Assembly (NCBI RefSeq): GCF_000166355.1
Contig: NC_014652.1
Location: 1,710,928 to 1,774,927 of the forward strand
DNA from: Caldicellulosiruptor hydrothermalis 108
Lineage (GTDB): Bacteria; Bacillota; Thermoanaerobacteria; Caldicellulosiruptorales; Caldicellulosiruptoraceae
Direction of reading: 5' to 3'
DNA length: 64,000 nt
Positions 1 through 10,078 of this stretch are shown in pieces; the stretch's first letter is position 1, and every line of letters starts with the position of its first letter. The translations under genes and the position numbers were made by a program. The notes under the pieces were generated by a model that was given only the letters and a program-made list of their open reading frames with translations, did no database searches and was not told where the DNA came from.

Positions 1-1912
1 CAAATGCTCCATAAGATGCAGTTCTTGTCACCTTGCCAAGGAAAAATTGCCCAACCTCAATCTCGCGACCGATTCCCTCAATCATGCTTATTGCCCTGTT
101 ACCAGAGATATCATCAGGTGCTGCAACAAATATTCTTCCATCGGGTTCTATATCAATCTTTACGTTTGTCTCTGCGATGATTTTATTTATCATCTTTCCA
201 CCTGGTCCAATTATGTCTCGAATCTTTTCAGGGTCAACTGTAGTTTTGAATATCTTTGGAGCATAAGGTGAAAGCTCGCTTCTTGGCTTGTCAATTACAG
301 TTTGCATAAAATCTAAAATCTTCAGTCGTGCTTCTCTTGCCTGATAGAGTGCCTTTTCGATAATTTCTCTTGTAAGTCCATGGATTTTTATGTCAAGCTG
401 AATGGCAGTAATACCTTCTCTGGTTCCTGCTACCTTAAAGTCCATATCTCCAAAGAAGTCTTCTATACCTTGAATGTCAGTAAGTAAAATAAAACTGCCG
501 TCGTCTTTTGTAATAAGGCCGATAGAAATTCCTGCAACAGGCGCTTTGATTGGCACACCGGCATCCATAAGCGCAAGAGTACTGCCGCATACACTTGCCT
601 GTGACGTTGAACCGTTAGATGTCAAAACTTCAGATACAAGTCGAATGGTGTAAGGGAATTCATCTTCCGAAGGAATGACAGGTTCAAGTGCCCTTTCAGC
701 TAATGCCCCATGTCCTATCTCTCTTCTTCCCGGACCTCTTACAGGTTTTGATTCACCTGTAGAAAATGGTGGGAAGTTATAATGATGCATATACCTTTTT
801 GCCTCTTCTTCTTCAAGACCGTCTAAAAACTGCATCTCACCTTTTGTACCAAGAGTTGCAACTGTCAAAACCTGAGTGTAACCTCTTTTGAACAGCGCAG
901 AACCATGTGTTCTTGGCAAAATACCAACCTCAGCATAAAGAGGTCTTATCTCGTCAAATTTTCTGCCATCAGGGCGTTTTCCTTCCTCTGCAACCATCTT
1001 TCTGACAATCTCTTTTTCAAGGTTATAAAGCGCATCATCCACAAGTAAAAGAGTTTCTTCTGTCTCACCTTCGAAAGCCTTGAACACTTCTTCTTTGAGC
1101 TCATCAAGCTTCTTATCCCTCTCAATCTTGTCGGGTATCTGCACATACTGATAAACCTTGTCATATGCAATCTCACGTACCTTTTGTTTTATCTCTTCAG
1201 GCACAATCCTCTTTTGATATTCCATCTTAGGTTTTCCAACTTCTCTTACTATTCCTTCTATGAACTCAACAATCTTCTTTATCTCTTCCTGTGCTGTCAT
1301 GATAGCCTCAAGCATTATATCTTCAGGAACTTCTTTCGCACCAGCTTCTATCATCATCACCCTGTCTTTTGTCCCCGACACAACAAGATGAAGTTTGCTC
1401 ACTTCTCTTTCCTTAGCCGTAGGGTTTATGACAATTTTACCATCCACATACCCGACAAGCACAGAACCAGTCGGTCCTTCAAATGGTATATCAGAGATTG
1501 ACAGTGCAACAGATGAACCAAGCATTGCGAGAACATCCGGTGGATTGTCAGGGTCAACTGACAGTACTGTAGCTATAACAGAGACATCATGATAAAAATC
1601 CTTTGGGAAAAGCGGTCTTATAGGTCTGTCTATTAGCCTTGCAGAAAGAATTGCTTTCTCGGACGGTTTACCTTCTCTTTTTATAAATCCACCTGGAATT
1701 TTACCAACAGAGTACAGCCTCTCTTCATAGTCAACTGTAAGAGGGAAAAAGTTTATACCTTTTCTGGGCTTTTCAGAAGCACATGCAGTGACAAGCACAG
1801 CTGTGTCACCATATCTTGCAAGCACAGCCCCGTTTGCCAAAAGAGCGTATTTTCCAATCTCAAAGCTGAGCTCTCTTCCAGCAAGTTCCATTTTATAAAT
1901 TTTACTCTCCAA
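1..1912 (-). CDS. pnp: Polyribonucleotide nucleotidyltransferase (PNPase), 3' end cut by window edge
   Basis: A phosphorolytic 3'-5' exoribonuclease of mRNA decay. The reading frame runs from 1912 to the window edge, giving 637 codons of the roughly 700 usual for the family. The translation contains the two RNase PH-like halves and the KH region, and ends at the start of the S1 domain ([17 protein letters not shown] at the edge), so most of S1 lies outside. The start chosen is TTG at 1912 ([15 protein letters not shown]), with AGAGGTGG six bases upstream. An internal ATG at 1891 would drop seven residues that fit the family N-terminus. It lies downstream of rpsO, the classic arrangement. Confidence 0.96.
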   Translation of the reverse strand, partial: MESKIYKMELAGRELSFEIGKYALLANGAVLARYGDTAVLVTACASEKPRKGINFFPLTVDYEERLYSVGKIPGGFIKREGKPSEKAILSARLIDRPIRPLFPKDFYHDVSVIATVLSVDPDNPPDVLAMLGSSVALSISDIPFEGPTGSVLVGYVDGKIVINPTAKEREVSKLHLVVSGTKDRVMMIEAGAKEVPEDIMLEAIMTAQEEIKKIVEFIEGIVREVGKPKMEYQKRIVPEEIKQKVREIAYDKVYQYVQIPDKIERDKKLDELKEEVFKAFEGETEETLLLVDDALYNLEKEIVRKMVAEEGKRPDGRKFDEIRPLYAEVGILPRTHGSALFKRGYTQVLTVATLGTKGEMQFLDGLEEEEAKRYMHHYNFPPFSTGESKPVRGPGRREIGHGALAERALEPVIPSEDEFPYTIRLVSEVLTSNGSTSQASVCGSTLALMDAGVPIKAPVAGISIGLITKDDGSFILLTDIQGIEDFFGDMDFKVAGTREGITAIQLDIKIHGLTREIIEKALYQAREARLKILDFMQTVIDKPRSELSPYAPKIFKTTVDPEKIRDIIGPGGKMINKIIAETNVKIDIEPDGRIFVAAPDDISGNRAISMIEGIGREIEVGQFFLGKVTRTASYGAF

Positions 1913-1937
1913 TCCCTACCACCTCTTTCTAAAATAA

Positions 1938-1960
1938 TGGAGCGGAATAATACCGCTCCA
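1938..1960 (-). terminator. Hairpin between rpsO and pnp
   Basis: An 8-bp perfect stem (TGGAGCGG/CCGCTCCA) with a 7-nt loop lies between the rpsO stop and the pnp Shine-Dalgarno sequence. On the minus strand it is followed by ATTATTTTAG, a weak U-rich tract. It could be a partial terminator or an RNase processing site, as known at the same junction in other bacteria. Which of the two is inference. Confidence 0.55.
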
Positions 1961-1973
1961 CTTATTCTGCCAA

Positions 1974-2240
1974 TTATTTTCTCAGTCCTAACTTTTCTAT
2001 AAGCTCACGATACCTGTTGATGTCATACTCTTTGAGGTAATTGAGAAGTTTCCTTCTCTGACCTACCATCTTCAAAAGGCCTCTTCTTGAATGGAAATCC
2101 TTTTTGTGAACCTGAAGGTGTTCGTTGAGCCTGTTAATTCTTTCTGTCAAAAGCGCAATCTGTACCTCTGGCGAACCCGTATCAGATTCATGAAGCTGAT
2201 ACTTTTTGATGATTTCTTCCTTCTGCTGTTTTGTGAGCAT
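1974..2240 (-). CDS. rpsO: 30S ribosomal protein S15
   Basis: An 88-residue small-subunit protein that binds the central domain of 16S rRNA. The length and sequence are those of the full S15 family (N-terminal [15 protein letters not shown], the [19 protein letters not shown] region, and [17 protein letters not shown]). The ATG is preceded by GGGAGGTG at good spacing. It lies between ribF and pnp in the operon. The 133-base upstream spacer holds a long imperfect hairpin that may be the autoregulatory target of S15. Confidence 0.98.
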   Translation of the reverse strand: MLTKQQKEEIIKKYQLHESDTGSPEVQIALLTERINRLNEHLQVHKKDFHSRRGLLKMVGQRRKLLNYLKEYDINRYRELIEKLGLRK

Positions 2241-2270
2241 CTTTTTACACCTCCCTTTCCTCCAAAAATG

Positions 2271-2318
2271 CCTGAATCTTTGTCAAAGGCTGGGAGCATC
2301 CTCTGACAATGACTCAGG
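2271..2318 (-). promoter_or_regulatory. Possible S15 autoregulatory leader hairpin
   Basis: In the leader of rpsO the minus strand folds into a long imperfect hairpin. The outer stem is CCTGA/TCAGG, then an internal loop, then TTGTCA/TGACAA and AGG/CCT, closed by a loop of about 10 nt. It ends about 30 nt before the rpsO start codon. S15 is known to repress its own mRNA through structured leaders in several bacteria. Assigning this hairpin that role is inference from its position. Confidence 0.4.
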
Positions 2319-2373
2319 TTAGCACATAGCATATTGTAGCAAAAATCTTCGCTTATGTCTATATACTTGCTTT

Positions 2374-3276
2374 TCAAAATAAAGCTTTTACGTACTCAAC
2401 ATCTTGCGCTATTTGGTTTTTAAGTTCATCTATATTTGAAAATTTTTTCTCTTCACGCACAAAATCGATAAATTCTATTTTAACTCGCTTGCCATACATG
2501 TCCTTATCAACACCCAATACGTGTGTCTCTATCTTTATATTTTCTGAGGCTGAAACAGTGGGGTTTGTGCCCACATTGGTTATGGAAAGATACCTCTTAT
2601 CATCAATAATTGTATTTGTGACATATACACCTTTCCTTGGTACTACCTTTTCTTTATCAAATTTTATGTTAATGGTTGGAAAACCCATCTTTTTCCCCAA
2701 CCTGTTACCTCTTTTTACAGTACCACTAATGAAAAAGTGAAAGCCAAGCATGCAATTTGCAAGTTTTATGTTCCCCTCAAGTATTAACCTTCGGATAAGC
2801 GTGCTGCTCACAACATGCTCTTGGTACATCACCGGGTCAATCACTATACACTTTCGACCAAACTGGTGAAGTTTTTCACACAGATACTTGCTATCTCCCT
2901 CTGCCATGTATCCGAACGTAAAGTCATACCCTACAACTACCACTGATACATTTAACTTATCAATTAGAATTTCCTCAATAAACCTATCTTTATCCATCTG
3001 CATTATCTTTTTATTAAATTCTATAAAATACACATCATCTATGCCATAATTTCTGAAAAATTCTAATCTTTCCTCGTTTGTAAGTATATACTTTGTATCA
3101 AAACCAAGAAGGTTGTCAGGATGATTTTTAAAAGTAAAAACAACTTTCTTTCTACCCCTGGAATTTGCATCTAAAACCTCAAACAGCCTTTTATGACCTA
3201 TATGAAAGCCGTCAAAAAATCCAAGGGCAACAGCTGGGCTATCGTGTCTTTTTTCTACAATCTCATAAACATTCAT
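2374..3276 (-). CDS. ribF: Bifunctional riboflavin kinase / FAD synthetase
   Basis: Makes FMN from riboflavin and ATP, then FAD from FMN. The N-terminal nucleotidyltransferase domain has the motif GFFDGFHIGHKRL (HxGH type, near residue 20). The C-terminal kinase domain begins near residue 180 with RGNRLGKKMGFPTINI. At 300 residues it is full length. The gene overlaps the end of truB by 14 bp, so the two are translationally linked within the operon, and it is followed by rpsO after a 133-base spacer. Confidence 0.96.
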   Translation of the reverse strand: MNVYEIVEKRHDSPAVALGFFDGFHIGHKRLFEVLDANSRGRKKVVFTFKNHPDNLLGFDTKYILTNEERLEFFRNYGIDDVYFIEFNKKIMQMDKDRFIEEILIDKLNVSVVVVGYDFTFGYMAEGDSKYLCEKLHQFGRKCIVIDPVMYQEHVVSSTLIRRLILEGNIKLANCMLGFHFFISGTVKRGNRLGKKMGFPTINIKFDKEKVVPRKGVYVTNTIIDDKRYLSITNVGTNPTVSASENIKIETHVLGVDKDMYGKRVKIEFIDFVREEKKFSNIDELKNQIAQDVEYVKALF

Positions 3277-4135
3277 CTGCAGTTTCCACCTTTAAAATAT
3301 ATTTGAATACATCCTTTTCTCTTTTGTATATAAAGACAACCTTATCAACCCAAATTTTATAAAAGTCTGCAAATACAGTGTCAATATCTATAATATCTTC
3401 TATATCCTGGTTTACAAGTGGATTCCCATTTAAAATCTTCTTATATGTTTTTCTGCCTACTTTTATCTCATTTTTAAATAGTCTGCACACAGGAATTATA
3501 CTTTCTGTCCTAATATCACTAAGTAACACTGCATCTTTTAAATCAAAAAATCCACTTCTTATCCTTCTTAGCTCAGAAAGCAAACCTACAGTAGAAAGAC
3601 TTTCTGCAATCTTTTCAGCTAAACTTCTTATATACGTTCCATGGCTACACTGAACTTTAAATTCAAGATACGGATATGAAAAGTTGATTATCTCTATATT
3701 ATATATGATACTCTTCACCTTTGGAATTTCAATATTTATTCCTTTTCGTGCATACTCATAGAGTTTTTTACCCCTCAGCTTCTTTGCAGAAAAAATTGGA
3801 ACATCAAGCTCAATTTCTCCTTTTAAATTTTTAAAACATTCTTCTATCTCTTTTTCTTCAACAATCAAATTATTTTTTTCTTTGATTTTACCAGTTATAT
3901 CAAGTGTATCTGTCCTTATACCAAACTGCATTGTTGCTATATATGTTTTTTTTTGGCTTGTAAAGAAAGAAGAAAGCTTTGTAGCCTCCCCCAGCAAAAT
4001 GACCAAAAGGCCAGTTGCAAACGGGTCGAGTGTTCCTGCATGCCCAGCTTTCACATTGAAGACTTTCCTGACAAATTCAACAACATCATGTGAGGTAATA
4101 CCTACTGGTTTGTCAACAAGCAAAACTCCATTCAT
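3263..4135 (-). CDS. truB: tRNA pseudouridine-55 synthase
   Basis: Isomerises U55 of the tRNA T-loop to pseudouridine. The catalytic motif GHAGTLDPFATGLL is present with the nucleophilic Asp at residue 37, and the N-terminal VDKPVGITSHDVV is typical. The 290 residues match the bacterial family. Its start overlaps the stop of the DHH-family gene by 4 bp (ATGA) and its end overlaps ribF by 14 bp, so this is a tightly packed operon. Confidence 0.97.
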   Translation of the reverse strand: MNGVLLVDKPVGITSHDVVEFVRKVFNVKAGHAGTLDPFATGLLVILLGEATKLSSFFTSQKKTYIATMQFGIRTDTLDITGKIKEKNNLIVEEKEIEECFKNLKGEIELDVPIFSAKKLRGKKLYEYARKGINIEIPKVKSIIYNIEIINFSYPYLEFKVQCSHGTYIRSLAEKIAESLSTVGLLSELRRIRSGFFDLKDAVLLSDIRTESIIPVCRLFKNEIKVGRKTYKKILNGNPLVNQDIEDIIDIDTVFADFYKIWVDKVVFIYKREKDVFKYILKVETADECL

Positions 4136-5088
4136 CTCAGATCACTTTTTAATCTTTTTAGTAGGTTTTCCTTTACAGCATCTAAAGAAGCATTTCTACT
4201 TGAAAACCCAGCTGCCCTGACATGTCCGCCTCCGCCAAATTCCTTGGCAACCTGGGCACAGTCAATATAGTATTTCGACCTCAAACTCACCTTTATTTTG
4301 TCTTCTTCCTCAATAAATATTGCAGCTACTTCAACATCTTCAATGTTTCTTGCAAAATTTATAATGTTTTCTGTCTCATCTCGTGACGCACCATTTTTCT
4401 TTAGCATCTCTCTTGTCACTGTCAAAAAAGCAATCTTGTTTCCCTCAAAAAGCTCTAACGTCTGCAAAACATCTTTCAAAAGATTGAACTTTGAAAGGCT
4501 CATCTCATCAAATACCTTGTTGATGATATACACAAAGTCAATCCCAGTATTTATTAAATCACCTGCAATCTGATGGGTTATTGAAGTAGTGTTTGAATAT
4601 TTAAATCCTCCTGTGTCGGTAAAAATACTTGTGTAAAGACAGGTTGCAATTTCTTTGTCATTGTCAATACCCATAAGTTTGACAATCTGGTATATAATTT
4701 CACCTGTTGCAGCAGAGGAAGAATTTATATAAAACAGATCTCCTATCCCTTCGCTTGTCACATGGTGGTCTATATTTATTAGCTTTGAATAACAATTTTC
4801 AATGTTTTCAATTCCTGTCCTCTCAAGCTCACCTGTATCAAGTAGGATAAGAATATCAAATTTTTCGTCAATTTTGTCTACCACCTCTATTTTTTCTGCC
4901 GCAGGTAAAAACCTCAAATTCTTTGGAACATTATTCTTTAGAAACATTCTTGCATCTTTACCTTTTCTTTTAAGTGCCATATAAAGTGCAAGCATTGAAC
5001 CGATGCAATCCCCATCAGGATTCTCGTGCGAGACAATAGCAATCGAATTTGATTCTAAAAGCTGCTGAATAATCTTGCTCTCTATCAA
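4132..5088 (-). CDS. nrnA: DHH/DHHA1-family oligoribonuclease / pAp phosphatase (NrnA type)
   Basis: A 318-residue member of the NrnA family, which degrades nanoRNAs and dephosphorylates 3'-phosphoadenosine 5'-phosphate. Metal-binding motifs are visible: HENPDGDCIGS near residue 21, LLDTGE, and NIDHHVTSEG (the DHH motif). The C-terminal DHHA1 substrate motif FGGGGHVRAAGF is also present. It sits between rbfA and truB with 4-bp overlaps on both sides, a common Firmicute order. Activity on nanoRNA rather than another small phosphoester is inferred from the family. Confidence 0.9.
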   Translation of the reverse strand: MIESKIIQQLLESNSIAIVSHENPDGDCIGSMLALYMALKRKGKDARMFLKNNVPKNLRFLPAAEKIEVVDKIDEKFDILILLDTGELERTGIENIENCYSKLINIDHHVTSEGIGDLFYINSSSAATGEIIYQIVKLMGIDNDKEIATCLYTSIFTDTGGFKYSNTTSITHQIAGDLINTGIDFVYIINKVFDEMSLSKFNLLKDVLQTLELFEGNKIAFLTVTREMLKKNGASRDETENIINFARNIEDVEVAAIFIEEEDKIKVSLRSKYYIDCAQVAKEFGGGGHVRAAGFSSRNASLDAVKENLLKRLKSDLR

Positions 5089-5483
5089 TTTTCTTCTTCA
5101 CCTTCACTTTCCTCAATGTTTTCATCTTCTTTTGAAATATTTAGTTGATTCAAAATCTGGGAAATTCGTGCACCATACTCAATTGAGTCGTCCAGCTCAA
5201 ATGTTATCTCTGGAGTAAATCTCAAGCTTATCCTTCTTGATATTTCTCTTCGAATATAAGGTTTTGCATTTTCTAACGCTTTCATTGTAGTTTCAACCTT
5301 TTCTTTATCCTTGTCAAATATGCTAACATAAACCTTTGCATGTCTCAAATCCTTGCTCATGTTCACCTTTACAATGCTTATAAGCTCTGCACAAAGGCGA
5401 GGATCTTTGAGATCATGTTGAATTATATCGCTCAGTTCCTTTTTTATCTCTTCAGAAACTCTGTCTGACCTTTCAAATTGCAT
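5085..5483 (-). CDS. rbfA: Ribosome-binding factor A
   Basis: A KH-fold factor for late maturation of the 30S subunit. The 132 residues begin MQFERSDRVSEEIKKELS and carry the family core DPRL...VKVNMSKDLRHAKVYVS. The C-terminal tail is acidic (many Glu), as in other low-GC Gram-positive homologues. It overlaps the downstream nrnA start by 4 bp and follows infB by 27 bases. Confidence 0.96.
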   Translation of the reverse strand: MQFERSDRVSEEIKKELSDIIQHDLKDPRLCAELISIVKVNMSKDLRHAKVYVSIFDKDKEKVETTMKALENAKPYIRREISRRISLRFTPEITFELDDSIEYGARISQILNQLNISKEDENIEESEGEEEN

Positions 5484-5510
5484 ATTCTGATCCCCTCACC
5501 TTTTTATAAT

Positions 5511-8048
5511 TTAGTTTTCCACTTTCTGCATTTCATATGCTTCCACAATATCCCCTTCTTTTATATCGTTAAACTTCTCAAAGGTCATACCACATTCATA
5601 CCCAGCTGCAACTTCTCTGACATCATCTTTAAATCGCTTGAGAGACGCAAGTTTTCCTTCATATACAACAACACCGTCACGAATAATTCGCGCGTTTGCT
5701 GTCCTTGTTATCTTGCCGTCCAGAACATAACATCCTGCAATTGTGCCAACTGCAGATGATTTGAATATCTGCCTTACTTCTGCATGTCCTATTACTACTT
5801 CTTTATAGACAGGCTCAAGTAGTCCTTTCATAGCAGCTTCAATGTCATTTATTACATCATAGATTATCCTATACATCCTCACATCAACCTTTTCTTTTTC
5901 AGCAAGTGACATTGCACCAACCTCTGGTCTGACATTAAATCCTATTATAATAGCATCAGATGCGGAAGCCAAGGTGACATCTGACTCAGTAATTGCACCA
6001 ACAGCGGCATGTATGACCTTGACAGTAACCTTGTCGTTTGAAAGTCTTTCAACAGCAGATTTTAAGGCTTCCACCGACCCTTGAACATCAGCTTTTATAA
6101 TAACCCTTAACTCTTTCAACTGGCCTTTTTGAATTCTTTCAAAAAGCTCATCAAGGGATATCTTTGTGCTTTGCATCTTTTCTTCTTTGAGCTTTTCCTG
6201 CCTTATCTGTGCAACCGTCTTTGCTGTCTTTTCATCTTTCACACATACAAGCTCGTCACCTGCAATGGGCACGTCTTCAAGTCCCAAAATCTCAACAGGC
6301 ATGGAAGGCCCTGCTTCCTTTATTCTCTGACCTTTGTCGTCCATCATTGCCCGAATTCTTCCCCAAGTGTTTCCAACAACAACATAATCCCCTACTTTTA
6401 ATGTCCCTTTCTGAATCAATACTGTTGCAACAGGTCCTCTACCTTTGTCAAGTTTTGCTTCAATTACTCTGCCGCGTGCAGGTCTGTTTGGATTTGCTTT
6501 GAGCTCCATAAGGTCTGCAACAAGCAAAATCATTTCAAGCAGATGGTCAATACCTATCTTTTTCTTTGCAGAGACATTTACAAAGACTGTGTCTCCACCC
6601 CACTCCTCTGGAATAAGTCCATATTCTGATAGCTGCTGCTTTACTCTTTCAGGGTTTGCCTCTGGTTTATCAATCTTGTTTATTGCAACTATGATAGTAA
6701 CATTTGCTGCTTTCGCATGATTGATAGCTTCTATTGTCTGTGGCATAACACCATCATCAGCTGCAACTACAAGCACTGCTATATCAGTAACTTGTGCACC
6801 TCTTGCTCTCATCGCAGTAAACGCTTCATGTCCAGGCGTGTCTAAAAATGTTATCTTCCTGCCGTTTACCTCAACAACAGATGCACCAATGTGCTGTGTA
6901 ATTCCACCCGCTTCTTTTTCTGTCACATTAGTTTTTCTTATAGCATCAAGTAAAGATGTCTTTCCATGGTCAACGTGACCCATTACAACCACAACAGGCG
7001 GTCGTGGAACAAGGCTTTCTGGCGGGTCTTCCTGATCTTCCAAAAGAATCTCTTCTTCAGTCTTTACAATCTCCTTTTCCACTTTAAACCCATAATCTTC
7101 GGCTATTAAAGATGCAACATCAAAATCTATCTCCTGGTTGATATTTGCCATCACACCAAGCATTATAAGCTTTTTGATAATCTCTGGCGCAGGTTTTCCT
7201 ATCAAGTTTGCAAACTCGCCAACCACAATCTTTTCTGGTATCTTTATTACCTCTTCTTTTTTCTCCTCTTGAGCTGGCTTTGTCTGTAGTTTCAAAACCT
7301 CTTTTTGCTCTTTTGACTTCTTCTTTAGTTTTTCTTTTCTACCGCGTCTGACATGCTTTTCCTGCAAGTATTCTTCTTCCAAAAGAGCATCTTCGACTTC
7401 TCTGTCAACCTTTTCAAGTTCTTCTCTATCCAATATCACTTCTTCATGATGTTCTTCTTCAATTGCAAAAGCCTGTTTTCTGTGTTTTGGAGCCTTTTCC
7501 TGCTTCTGTTTTGCTTGAGCCTTATCCTGAAACTTCTTCTCTATTTTCTGCTCCTTTGCAACCTCGTACTTTGGCTTGGAAACCTGTTTCTTCTCAACTT
7601 CCTGCTTGAGTTCAATCTCTACAGTTTTTCTACTTTCTTGCACTGCTGTTTTGTCTCTTGCCTCAGACTTTGCTGCTTTATCTTCTTTTTTATATCTCTC
7701 ATCTTTCTGTCTTTCATCTCGCAGCTGTCTGCTTCTTTCTTTTTCTTCTACCTTTCTTTCATGACGAGGCCTTTCATCAAACTTTCGTGGTTTTCTGTCT
7801 TCTGGTTTTTGCCTCTTTTCTTGCATCTGTTGTTCCTTTGAAACAGTTTTTCTTTCTGCTCTTCTTTCAGCTTGTTGTTTGTCCTTCTCTTGCAAAATAT
7901 ATTCAAGTACAAGATTTATATCATTTTCTTCAAGAGCACTCATATGATTTTTGTGCTCAATGTTCAACTTGTTAAGTACATCCATTAAATCTTTATTTTG
8001 CATGTCAAGAAGCTTTGCAAATTCATATATCCTAAGCTTATTAGTCAT
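5511..8048 (-). CDS. infB: Translation initiation factor IF-2
   Basis: A GTPase that delivers initiator tRNA to the 30S subunit. An IF2 N-terminal domain (residues 1-55) is followed by about 230 residues of low-complexity Lys/Glu/Arg linker. A second IF2_N domain comes next, then the G domain, with P-loop GHVDHGKT near residue 355, DTPGHE and NKIDKP, and then the C-terminal domains. I start it at ATG 8048 (845 residues) because GGAGG lies 7 nt upstream. A GTG at 8054 is open but only 1 nt from that motif. No ylxQ gene lies between ylxR and infB. Confidence 0.97.
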   Translation of the reverse strand: MTNKLRIYEFAKLLDMQNKDLMDVLNKLNIEHKNHMSALEENDINLVLEYILQEKDKQQAERRAERKTVSKEQQMQEKRQKPEDRKPRKFDERPRHERKVEEKERSRQLRDERQKDERYKKEDKAAKSEARDKTAVQESRKTVEIELKQEVEKKQVSKPKYEVAKEQKIEKKFQDKAQAKQKQEKAPKHRKQAFAIEEEHHEEVILDREELEKVDREVEDALLEEEYLQEKHVRRGRKEKLKKKSKEQKEVLKLQTKPAQEEKKEEVIKIPEKIVVGEFANLIGKPAPEIIKKLIMLGVMANINQEIDFDVASLIAEDYGFKVEKEIVKTEEEILLEDQEDPPESLVPRPPVVVVMGHVDHGKTSLLDAIRKTNVTEKEAGGITQHIGASVVEVNGRKITFLDTPGHEAFTAMRARGAQVTDIAVLVVAADDGVMPQTIEAINHAKAANVTIIVAINKIDKPEANPERVKQQLSEYGLIPEEWGGDTVFVNVSAKKKIGIDHLLEMILLVADLMELKANPNRPARGRVIEAKLDKGRGPVATVLIQKGTLKVGDYVVVGNTWGRIRAMMDDKGQRIKEAGPSMPVEILGLEDVPIAGDELVCVKDEKTAKTVAQIRQEKLKEEKMQSTKISLDELFERIQKGQLKELRVIIKADVQGSVEALKSAVERLSNDKVTVKVIHAAVGAITESDVTLASASDAIIIGFNVRPEVGAMSLAEKEKVDVRMYRIIYDVINDIEAAMKGLLEPVYKEVVIGHAEVRQIFKSSAVGTIAGCYVLDGKITRTANARIIRDGVVVYEGKLASLKRFKDDVREVAAGYECGMTFEKFNDIKEGDIVEAYEMQKVEN

Positions 8049-8079
8049 TCCCACACCTCCGCATCAAAGCTTTTTACTG

Positions 8080-8337
8080 CTAATCTTTTAAAAATTCTTC
8101 AAGCTTTTCGTAAAAATCTTTTGGAATATTCACTTTTAGCGATTTTTCTAATCCTTTTTTCTTCATAGCAAGTTTTAAACACTCTAAATTTTTGCAAATA
8201 TATGCTCCTCTTCCTGGCATTTTCTGTTTTGAGTCAATAAAAACTCCTTTATCTGTTTTGGCAATTCTCAAAAGCTCTTTTTTTGGTTTTATGCACATAC
8301 AACCGACACATTTTCTATAAGGAATATACTCTTGCAC
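8080..8337 (-). CDS. ylxR: YlxR / RnpM-family RNA-binding protein
   Basis: An 85-residue DUF448 protein. The family motif RKCVGCMCIKPKKELLRI near the N-terminus and PGRGAYIC near residue 41 are clear. YlxR has been renamed RnpM in Bacillus for modulating RNase P. The start is GTG at 8337, preceded by GGGGTGAAAAT. It lies between nusA and infB as in most Firmicutes, with 13 bases to nusA and 31 to infB. Confidence 0.93.
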   Translation of the reverse strand: MQEYIPYRKCVGCMCIKPKKELLRIAKTDKGVFIDSKQKMPGRGAYICKNLECLKLAMKKKGLEKSLKVNIPKDFYEKLEEFLKD

Positions 8338-8350
8338 ATTTTCACCCCAA

Positions 8351-9424
8351 TCAATCTTTACCCTTTATGTCTATTTTCCAACCAGTCAGTTTTGCTGCAA
8401 GCCGAGCGTTTTGTCCACCCTTGCCAATCGCAAGAGACAATTGGCTGTTTGGAACAAGGACAAACGCCTTTTTCTCAATTAAATTTAAATCAATATGGAC
8501 AACCTCCGCAGGGCTGAGAGCATTCTTTATAAATTCACCAATGTCACTGCTCCACTTTACAATGTCAATCTTCTCACCATTCAAGTGCTTTAGTACATTC
8601 TGAATTCGTATCCCCTTTTCACCTATACAAGCTCCAACAGGGTCAACCTTCAAGCTGTTAGAATAAACTGCTACCTTTGACCTTGAACCTGCCTCTCTTG
8701 CAATTGCTTTTATTTCAATTATACCCTCTTGTATTTCAGGCACCTCATTCTCCATAAGTCTTTTTATCAAATTTGGATGAGTCCTTGAAAGATAAACAAT
8801 AGGCTCTTTTTCTTTGGGCGGAATTCTAACCTCAGTAATATAAAACTTCATCATTACTCCTGGTTTGTATTCCTCCCCGGGTATCTGTTCCTCCATAGGA
8901 AGGATTGCTTCAACTTTTCCACCCTCAATCTCTACAATAACGTTTTTCTTATCAATTCTTTGTACAACACCCGTCACTATATTGTCAACTTTTGAAGAAT
9001 AATCTTCGAAGATTATGCTTCTTCTTTTTTCTCGTATCTTTCCTATAACTGTCTGCCTGACTGTCATTGCTGCCTTTCTGCTAAACTGGGAAATGGGAAC
9101 TTCTATCGCTACAATATCCCCAACTTTATACCGCTTATCAATTTTTTGTGCATCCTCGAGTGAAATTTCGCTTTTTCTATCTTTTACATTCTCGACAACT
9201 TTTCTGTACTCATAAATTTTTACACTTCCCTTTTCTGGGTCAATGGAAACTTTAACGTTAGAAAGATTTTTGTCTTTTATTCCTTTTACCTGCTTATAAG
9301 CTGTCAAAAGAGCTGATTCTAAAACTGAGTATACGTAATCTTTTTCTATCTTATATTCTCTTTCAAGCTCATCAATTGCCGAAAATAGCTCCTGAAAATC
9401 AAGAGTTTGCTCTTTTTTTGGCAT
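8351..9424 (-). CDS. nusA: Transcription termination/antitermination factor NusA
   Basis: Binds RNA polymerase and modulates pausing, termination and antitermination. The 357 residues cover the N-terminal polymerase-binding domain (residues 1-130), the S1 domain (about 135-200), and two KH domains (around VDPVGACIGEKGIRIQNV and SLAIGKGGQNARLAAKLTG). It ends after KH2, the short Gram-positive form without C-terminal acidic repeats. It is the second gene of the operon that starts at rimP. Confidence 0.97.
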   Translation of the reverse strand: MPKKEQTLDFQELFSAIDELEREYKIEKDYVYSVLESALLTAYKQVKGIKDKNLSNVKVSIDPEKGSVKIYEYRKVVENVKDRKSEISLEDAQKIDKRYKVGDIVAIEVPISQFSRKAAMTVRQTVIGKIREKRRSIIFEDYSSKVDNIVTGVVQRIDKKNVIVEIEGGKVEAILPMEEQIPGEEYKPGVMMKFYITEVRIPPKEKEPIVYLSRTHPNLIKRLMENEVPEIQEGIIEIKAIAREAGSRSKVAVYSNSLKVDPVGACIGEKGIRIQNVLKHLNGEKIDIVKWSSDIGEFIKNALSPAEVVHIDLNLIEKKAFVLVPNSQLSLAIGKGGQNARLAAKLTGWKIDIKGKD

Positions 9425-9453
9425 TTTTTTAAATCCCCCTTTTCATTCTTTAG

Positions 9454-9909
9454 TTAAAATCTTATTGCAAGCTTTACCTTCTTTATATTTTCAACAGGTA
9501 TATCTATCTTCTCTTTATCCACAATCAAAACTAAGGATTTTTCATTCTTCTCCACAAGCTCTCCTGTAATCTTTGTACGGTTTAAAAAAGGCTGATTCAA
9601 AAACACATCAACAACTCTTCCTCTGTTTCTCACAAAATCCCTGTCAGTGACAAGGGGTCTGTCAACACCCGGTGATGAGACTTCTAAATAATAGCTAAAT
9701 GGAATAGGGTCAACAATGTCAAGCTTTTCAGAAAGTTCTTCACTGACAAGCTGGCAATCATCTATTGTAATCCCACCGGGTTTGTCTATATATACCCTCA
9801 AAAAATAACTTTTACCTTCTTTTTTAAATTCTATATCCACCAAGTCAAAGCCATACCTTTCTAAAATAGGTTTTACAAGCTCTTCCACTTTCTTTGTTAT
9901 CTTTGACAT
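9454..9909 (-). CDS. rimP: Ribosome maturation factor RimP
   Basis: A 30S assembly factor (151 residues) and the first gene of the rimP-nusA-ylxR-infB operon. The family motifs YGFDLVDIEFKKEG and YYLEVSSPGVDRPL are present. The ATG at 9909 follows GGGAGAAGGG. A sigma-A-like promoter (10035-10063) and a leader hairpin (9974-9994) lie upstream, so the gene heads its own transcription unit. Confidence 0.96.
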   Translation of the reverse strand: MSKITKKVEELVKPILERYGFDLVDIEFKKEGKSYFLRVYIDKPGGITIDDCQLVSEELSEKLDIVDPIPFSYYLEVSSPGVDRPLVTDRDFVRNRGRVVDVFLNQPFLNRTKITGELVEKNEKSLVLIVDKEKIDIPVENIKKVKLAIRF

Positions 9910-9973
9910 GAGAAATACCCTTCTCCCTTCGATTAAAGCTTTTTACTACCTAAAACTCCATAAACAATATTAA

Positions 9974-9994
9974 AGAGTGGGGGATACCCACTCT
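9974..9994 (-). promoter_or_regulatory. Leader hairpin upstream of rimP
   Basis: An 8-bp perfect stem (AGAGTGGG/CCCACTCT) with a 5-nt loop lies downstream of the promoter at 10035-10063 and before rimP. On the minus strand it is followed by TTAATATTGTTT. Because it is inside the leader it may act as an attenuator or mRNA stabiliser. It could also be the terminator of the upstream rpe unit for read-through transcripts. Confidence 0.5.
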
Positions 9995-10034
9995 CATGCT
10001 AATTCACTTTATGTCAGCACCTCTGATTATAAAT

Positions 10035-10063
10035 ATTATACCACCTTAATTTTATTTTAACAA
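10035..10063 (-). promoter_or_regulatory. Sigma-A-type promoter of the rimP-infB operon
   Basis: On the minus strand, TTGTTA (10063-10058) and TATAAT (10040-10035) are separated by exactly 17 bases. The transcript would start near 10028, giving a leader of about 120 nt before rimP. Confidence 0.75.
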
Positions 10064-10078
10064 GAAGCGCAAAAATTA

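Noticed and set aside
7353-7841. Long plus-strand ORF opposite infB
   Set aside because: A mirror of the Lys/Glu-rich linker of IF-2; Phe/Leu-rich low-complexity product.
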